Source: Allium sativum (taxonomy: Eukaryota > Streptophyta > Magnoliopsida > Asparagales > Amaryllidaceae). From it: 64,000 nt of DNA. The stretch covers positions 566,106,577 to 566,170,576 of the forward strand of contig CM060915.1 of NCBI GenBank assembly GCA_030737875.1, written 5' to 3'. Under the pieces are notes generated by a model, which was given only the letters and a program-made list of their open reading frames with translations, did not search any database and had not been told where the DNA came from. Position numbers and translations under genes: made by a program. The first letter of the stretch is position 1, and each line of letters begins with the position of its first letter. Positions 57,680 to 64,000 of this stretch are shown in pieces.

Positions 57680-58110
57680 AAAATTATGGGTAGGTTTGGA
57701 ATAATAAGATGATACAAATTAGGAATAAACGTTGGCGGAAAATAATGCTACGTATTATTATTATTTTTGTAGCATTTAAAAATTGCTGCAAACCAGTGAC
57801 TAAAGCAATCAAGAACCTTTGAGGTGGCATTTACTAAACGCTACAAAAAAAAGCAGACGCCATTAAAACCAGTAACGTAGTGAAGAAACCCTTTTCGGTG
57901 GCGTTATATAGACACTGCAAAAAATAACATTTGTATTGTTTTAAAACGCTATTCAAAATAAATACTTTGTGGCGTTTAAAAAAGCGCAACTAATACTCAA
58001 GGATTTTTAGTTGCATGTTTTCTCATAACAATTAACAAAATACCACCAAAAATGCTCGTTAGCGGTTTTTGGGTGCTACAAAAAATCAACTTTTTTGTTG
58101 TGCTGTGGTG
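57680..58110. mobile_element. CACTA-like terminal fragment
   Basis: Repeated GTGGCGTTTA / AACGCTAC / GACGCCATT subterminal motifs in both orientations, ending AACTTTTTTGTTGTGCTGTGG. This resembles the complement of a CACTACAACAAAAAAGTT-type CACTA tip with a small disruption. No transposase is seen and the opposite tip is not found. Confidence 0.4.
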
Positions 58111-58129
58111 GAGGAGAATTTATTATCTT

Positions 58130-59500
58130 AGCTTAACACCCTTCTTTGAGATATATGAGCTCAAATGTTATATTATTAATAGAAACCGATCATATGTGTG
58201 AATTGACAATGTGGCATGCTGAGTGATGCTGACAGATAGATCAAAGCTTCTTATTGAAAAGTAGAGTTTTATGGATGATGATCAATATGGCTGATATAGC
58301 GTAGCTTTGTGTCGATACGTGACATCGACAAGCCTTACATCCCATGAATGTCCGAAGATGGATAATAAACAACATGGTGGAATCGGTTGAGCTCGACTGT
58401 TAGTGTAATTCGTAAGGTTGTGAAAGCCTACAACGACGGATGTTTCCTGGTGGAACCAAACATAACCATTGTGTTGCTGCGATCTAGGTTAGGGACATGC
58501 CTAAAGCTACTAATGTTTCTTGGGGATCCAAGCGTAACCATTGTGTATTTTCCCAAAGAAAGAGGATTCAGGAGCACCCCGATAAGGGTAACTTCATTAT
58601 GAGGGATCCTGATCACTTCAATATAGGTGATGAAGGGCCATACATTCTTGATCCTGGACACCCGATAAAGGTGATCCAAAGTTTTAGGGATCATCAGCAT
58701 TTGAGTTCTGGAATACCCCATTAGCGGTGTCAACAAAGCCTTGGTCATTGATGGAACCCAACTTCCAATACGAACCTCCACGATTTTTAATTGTAACCTA
58801 TGTATGTAGTTGTAGTGCCTATGTCTTCTAAGATTGGTACACTTATTTGTGAAAATGATTTTTTTACACTATGCATTAGTGATAATAAAAGAGATTTTGT
58901 GAATCAAGCATTTTTTGGCTATTATAAGGTAAAATTTATCCTCCTATTTGCGTTGCATTATGTGATGGGATTGGAGTCTTATAATAGCTTCATTTTTCAA
59001 AAAGCAATGCGATTGATTTATGATTGGTATTCATGTGGAGGATACTCATTCCGTGTCATATGGTGTGGTCGCGTGATTTACCCAACTTTAAAATAAAATG
59101 AATAACTGTTTTTGGTTCTCACACCAGTCCCATGACTGACCTGGAGTTTATTGTTTCCCACCTAAACCCTGCGTACCAATATTTTCAACAAGGGCAGCTA
59201 GTAGTTTGGTTTTGCAGATATTTCGTGTAGTAGGATTTTTGATTCAAGCTAAAGCTGTGTTCGGTGCATTTGAAAGTCTTCCGCTGGATGTAATTATATT
59301 TCTAATGTGTATTGTTTTAATTTTTATACTCTGATATATTATGTACTCTGATGTAAAATTGTTGTAATAAAAATAAAATGTTCTTTTGTGTTTGTTTCTG
59401 ATGTGTTATATCCCATAACAATTTGAGGATTTCTGCCATTTGGATCGCACATGTGTGGCTTATGGTCGATTCCAAAGGCAGGGATTTTCGGGTCGTCGCA
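58130..59500 (+). mobile_element. LTR 3' part of a pol-less element
   Basis: Related to 43180-44464 of the giant solo LTR (shared CTTATAATAGCTTCATTTTT and CCAGTCCCATGACTGACC, here 59124-59141). It ends TTTTCGGGTCGTCGCA at 59500, before a primer site. The 5' part is missing, cut near the CACTA-like fragment. Frames 58387-58781 and 58800-59096 lie inside it and show no domains. Confidence 0.75.
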
Positions 59501-60511
59501 GTTGGTATTAGAGCTTTGGTTTATAAAGGTTTGGGGTTACGATGCATTAGAACAAGATGAAATAATTCATCAGAAATAGGATTAGTAACATCCTATAAGA
59601 ATAAATCATTAAGATGGGGTTAGTGATGCCCTATAACGAGTTTGAACAATATTATATATAGAAAAGAATAAATTTGAGTATTCATAAAAGTAATATGAAT
59701 TTGACTTTTGAAAGATTATAACTTATAATAAGAGTTTCGGTATGTTATTTGACATCGATGTTGGACTATCGAGTATAAGAAGATGTTGATATATATGCCT
59801 GGCCGACGTATATACGAAGTCTCAAATATGCTGGGTTGATATAGAATCACATTCTAGTCGTTGGAAGATAATTCTGTTGATTGATCGATCATCATTAGTG
59901 TTTATTTTTGAGTTTCAAAAGTGGGATGACTATATAATTCCAACTAAAACGTTGAAATATACTTAAACTAATTTAAGTAAGTATTTGGAAATGATTTGAG
60001 CTATAAATTTAACTAGTACGAGTCAAATAGATTGAAAAGATAAAAGTGAATCAAATGAATCGAAATTAACTTAAGAAAAGTTAAATAAAATTGGAATGGT
60101 AAATCAATGTAAGAATGAAAAATTGAATTGAGTTAAGTCAGATTTAACCTTAATGTTGAACTTAATTTGAAATTAGTTGAAATTGGATATATTTATTTTG
60201 GATAGGTTTACTGTATTTACTATATCGATTAGGCGCGATAAATTTATGAGCCGTTTGGCTTTTGGCTTTTCTTTTTGATTGATGAGGGCCTAGAGAGGCA
60301 AATTGTAGTTGTATCGATCAACCGTACAACTGACGTTATGGCGAATTTTTTTGAAAATCTAAGGCATTAGTCAAATTTCGAGAAGTTGGGAAATTTTTAG
60401 GAACTGAAAAGTTAAATAACTTAAGATATAATGAAGGTTGAGTTAGTTAAGTAAACGACCTTCAGTTCCTTCTATGATTTCGAGGACAAAATCCTTTTAA
60501 GTGGGGAAGAA
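59501..60511 (+). mobile_element. 1.0-kb internal region without gag or pol
   Basis: Between a primer site TGGTATTAGAGC (59503-59514, one base off the canonical TGGTATCAGAGC) and a polypurine tract AAGTGGGGAAGAA (60499-60511) preceded by TTTCGAGGACAAAATCCTTT. No gag, zinc knuckle or pol was recognised. This resembles a deletion derivative or a LARD-like non-coding element. Confidence 0.75.
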
Positions 60512-62851
60512 TGTAACGACCCAAAATTTTTAAAGAAATATTTAATGGAAATTAAATACTTAAAACAATTTATTTTAAAGATTAACGACTTAGAATTTAT
60601 TTAAAACAAATTTTGAATGTATAAGTTTATATTAATTATAAAACGAACTCATAATGTCGTGTTAGTTCGAAATATTTAGTTTCTAACTTTAAATGAATGT
60701 GGAGAATTCAATATAAATCAGAATTCGTTAAGACAAGAAACGTTAGAATCTGTTTAAGTATACCTTTCTATTGAAAGATTTCATCGTATAAGTAAGTTAT
60801 GTCTACATCAAATTTTCAAATAGTCGTTATGAAATCGTTTATAAATTGTAACGGTTTATTAAATTAAATAAAAGAATTTATTATAAAATTGGATATGTGT
60901 TTAACTTGAATTTTGAAAATATTGAGTTATAAAGCTAAGCATGTTTTTTTTGGATATATATGATATTTTATTTGGATATATACGCAATAATATTAATTTA
61001 TTATTATTAACTTAACTGGTTTTGGAATTATTTATATTTTATTGGTTTTATTTAAGCCTTAAAAATAGTCATTTTTCAACCAACCTCCTTTTATGACGAA
61101 ACCAATTTTATTAGATTTGGAATATTATATTATAGCTAGATTTTAAATTTCGCGCCAATTGGAGTTGTTTGGTGACCATGAGGAATTTAAATGTAAACCA
61201 TCAATGATTTGTCTTTAAAAATATGTTTTCTGTGCAAACAAACTCACAATTCGATGAAACAAGTTTCGTTGGGTTTGTAATGTCGAACTGTAGTTGCCTG
61301 TCAATTTTCATCGAAAACGGAATTCATATTGATCATACGAATTTTTAATCAACGAAAGCAAATAGCGTTCAATAAAATAAATATAAAACTCGAAAAAAGA
61401 ATTTATTTTTCCCTCCCCTGTATATTATCATCAACTTCCTAACCCTAACCTAAATCACTTCTTTAGGCCACTAGTTTCTTCTTTCTATAACAAAACTGTT
61501 CACTTAATAATTCAAGAACTAATTAATTAAAATTCTATAAATCATGATATATATATATACATATTTTGATTCCTAGAGCATTTCTCTTCAATTCTATACC
61601 TGTCGTATAGGGTGCAACAGCCATTCTGAAACTCATGTGTTCAAGGTAACACCTAAGATTCAGTTTTATGGGGGAATTGGAGTTTGGATTCGCGAAATGG
61701 TTATCATATTTGAGTTTGTGGGATTTTGGCGGACTTGCATGCAAAATTTGGGGGAATATGGTGATAAAGGAATTCATGATTTCACTGTTTGTGTGTGAGA
61801 GGACCTGGTTGACGCAAGTGAGAGAATAGGTGTTATTTGCACATGCTTGGATGGAGGTTGTAGAGGATGAGAAGAGATGAGTTTACATGATCTTTATTTG
61901 ATTTTAAGTGAAGTAGAGAGGGAGATGCATTTGCACAAAGATTGGGTAACGGTGGTGTTAACACCGTTATAAAACGCGGTCTAAAAATCGTGTTTTATTG
62001 CATACAAGGGTGATAGATCATTTATATTTACAAAGCGATGGACCGGGTGATATTTTAATATGGGTCGGGCATGAAATTTGTATGGATCAGGAATAAATGG
62101 TAGTTGGATCGGTCGATTACTAGCTTATGGATCGGTCGGCCACAACGTGCATGGATCAGTCGGCCTCAAGCTTATGGGTCGGTCAAGTTATAAAGTTGCT
62201 GACTGGATCAGACAATTGATACAAAGTGTACAAGAACAATATTGGGTCACCGACATTTACGAATTTAAACAAAGCAAGCACCATGCTTCTATATGAATCA
62301 TGCGAATCACTACAGTGGGAGCAATATAATTACATGGATTGGTTTACATTATAGACCACTGGTCCGTGTATTTTAGATAAGTTGTGTGGGCTACGTGATG
62401 AGCATAAGTGAACATTATTATTATATGCATGGTTTACACGTGCGTATACATTGTTTAACAATAAGGAACAAAAGGATACATTAAAGCCAATGGATCTGCA
62501 CATTTGCATATTCATATATACGAAAAGTATATGCCAAAATATAAGAGCAAAACAGTTGGAGCATGTACAATTTTGTGGAACAGACATAACTCAAATTCAA
62601 TGGCAAAGGTGCAAATAGCATGGTACAACACTTAAACATTTAACTGTCTTGCACATGGACTGGCATGAAACAATACATGCAAGGGTCGGTAAGATGAAGA
62701 AGGTGAACTACTGACTGGATCGGCTGCTTTGGGTACATCATGGATCGGCCCCAAATATTCCATGCATATTAAAATATAATGTGGCTAGTTGTTTTGCTGT
62801 GCAACAACATGGAATAGTATGGACGTGAGAAGCTAAGAGCCATACTTAACA
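60512..62851 (+). mobile_element. 3' LTR (5' portion) of the pol-less element
   Basis: Starts TGTAACGACCCAAAA after the polypurine tract. It aligns loosely with the start of 38033-44464, including dyad repeats near 60738, 61094 and 61258. The end is not defined; a different LTR-like start appears at 62852. GGATCGGTCGG-type short repeats lie at 62090-62190. Confidence 0.65.
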
Positions 62852-64000
62852 TGTATTATAACAGCCCGCATTTGACGTATCAGAAGATCGTAAAATATTT
62901 TTATTTGATTCCCTAAGGGTTGGATCATTCTCATCTTTTAACATGTTGCTTATGGGGATGTGAGACATGTCCATAATTTTTACCGATTTTGTTTGTGACC
63001 ATTTTTCCCATGTCAGTCTTGTACAGGGCATAACTTTTGACTCAGGTCGAATTAAAGGTTGAGACCTGTTCCATGGAAAGGAAATGATGATTGCCTTTTT
63101 GTAGAGTGGTTACATTAAAGATTTGGCTCAGTGGTTTGGGAGGAATCGTTGTTTTAAGGTTTTTCAGTTGGTTGTTCACGTTTGGAGAGCCACAATGTGC
63201 TGATTTGGGAAGGCCCATTAGTGGGCTATTGGAAGGGTATAAATAGGGGGCAAAGGATATGGGAAATGGTTTTAGTTTTCCATTCTCTCATTTGGTGCCT
63301 TGTGCTCCTCCTTCCTCTGACACCTTTCCACCATTAAAAATCAAAATCCAATGAGGGAAATCATAGATCTACACCATTGGAGGCTGGATCTACATCAATT
63401 GAGGCAAGGATTCATCGGATCAAGGTGTTTGGTGCAAAGTGCTTGCTGTCTGGATTCATTTTCCTTTGATTTTTTCTTATTCGGGAGAATCGGTGAGTGA
63501 TATGCGTCTCTCACATATATTCAATAAAGCATATGAGTGTTTGTTTATGTTTTTCATCAATTTCAAGTGTTTTTCCATAGATCTATGCATTGGTAAGTCC
63601 ATTTTCATATAAATCACCTTGTGATCTGATTTAACAAGTTTAGATCAGTAATTTCTATTATATTTCATGTGAATGTGCAAGTTAAATCCATGATTTTGTT
63701 CATATGTACACTTATGGTGATTTTGGTGAATTTTACATGATTATTGATGGAATTGCCATATTGGTGTTATTGTTAACTTCGTATCACTTTTGTGGTCATA
63801 TTGGATGAGTTGGTTTTGTCGAATGAATCGTTTTGGCGAAGTTTTGGTCGAAATTAGAGTTGCATTGGAGGATGCAGGTTTTGGGTCAAACATGTTGGGT
63901 CAAACATATTGGGTCAAACAAGGTTGGTCGGTCGAACCATGGGGAGGTTTTCTTTAAGGAAAAAAATGGTGCGTCGGTCGAGCTTTGTACAGGTTCGGTC
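62852..64000 (+). mobile_element. Possible LTR start of another element, truncated by window end
   Basis: TGTATTATAACAGCCCGC resembles gypsy LTR tips (TGTAACAGCCCG type). A strong TATA box (GTATAAATAG, 63237-63246) follows 385 bp later with a pyrimidine-rich start region. Near the window end GTTGGGTCAAACAT is repeated three times (63885-63920). It could instead be an ordinary gene promoter and leader. Confidence 0.3.
63237..63246 (+). promoter_or_regulatory. TATA box
   Basis: GGGTATAAATAGGGGG, followed within 60 bases by a pyrimidine-rich stretch. The best promoter-like signal in the last 5 kb. What it drives lies outside or is non-coding here. Confidence 0.5.

Overview
This is a gene-poor, AT-rich stretch of a flowering-plant (probably eudicot) nuclear genome. 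The evidence is plant DMP/DUF679 membrane-protein genes, plant-type Ty1/copia and Ty3/gypsy elements with initiator-Met-tRNA primer sites, a MULE transposase with SWIM and CCHC motifs, and MITEs. All similarities were judged by eye; no database was searched. No tRNA, rRNA or CRISPR locus was seen.

Layout. (1) 1-13609: a chain LTR-internal-LTR-internal-LTR of a non-autonomous gypsy-type element with about 4.1-kb LTRs and a 1.5-kb internal part carrying only a broken gag. (2) 12.3-25.35 kb: a tandem segmental duplication. Each copy holds the end of that giant LTR, a decayed copia remnant, about 3 kb of spacer and one intact intronless DMP gene on the minus strand (17522-18223 and 24229-24927). 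The copies are separated by a truncated MULE (18648-19972). (3) 26036-31024: a third, divergently oriented DMP copy. It is a pseudogene split by a 394-bp solo LTR (target duplication AGATA) and by a 4014-bp copia element (target duplication CGTGC). (4) 32.06-55.44 kb: a nest. Two inverted MULE-like arms enclose a Tat-type gypsy element (33232-54883, duplication CCTAC/TCTAC). That element holds a hAT-like MITE, a 6432-bp solo LTR in a minisatellite (duplication CTTGT) and a 7083-bp minus-strand giant LTR. (5) 55.44-64 kb: more giant-LTR pieces, a CACTA-like fragment and an LTR-int-LTR remnant lacking pol.

The only genes that look functional are the two DMP paralogues. They share about 425 bp of proximal promoter, but their distal contexts differ (MULE end versus native spacer plus the DMP pseudogene). 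The most unusual content is the giant-LTR family. Elements that differ greatly in sequence and length share a conserved block ending ...CCAGTCCCATGACTGACC, diverged repeats of about 170 bp around a dyad, and minisatellites whose unit is a hairpin. Several nested insertions have exact target duplications or an empty site in the paralogous copy, so the order of events can be read directly.
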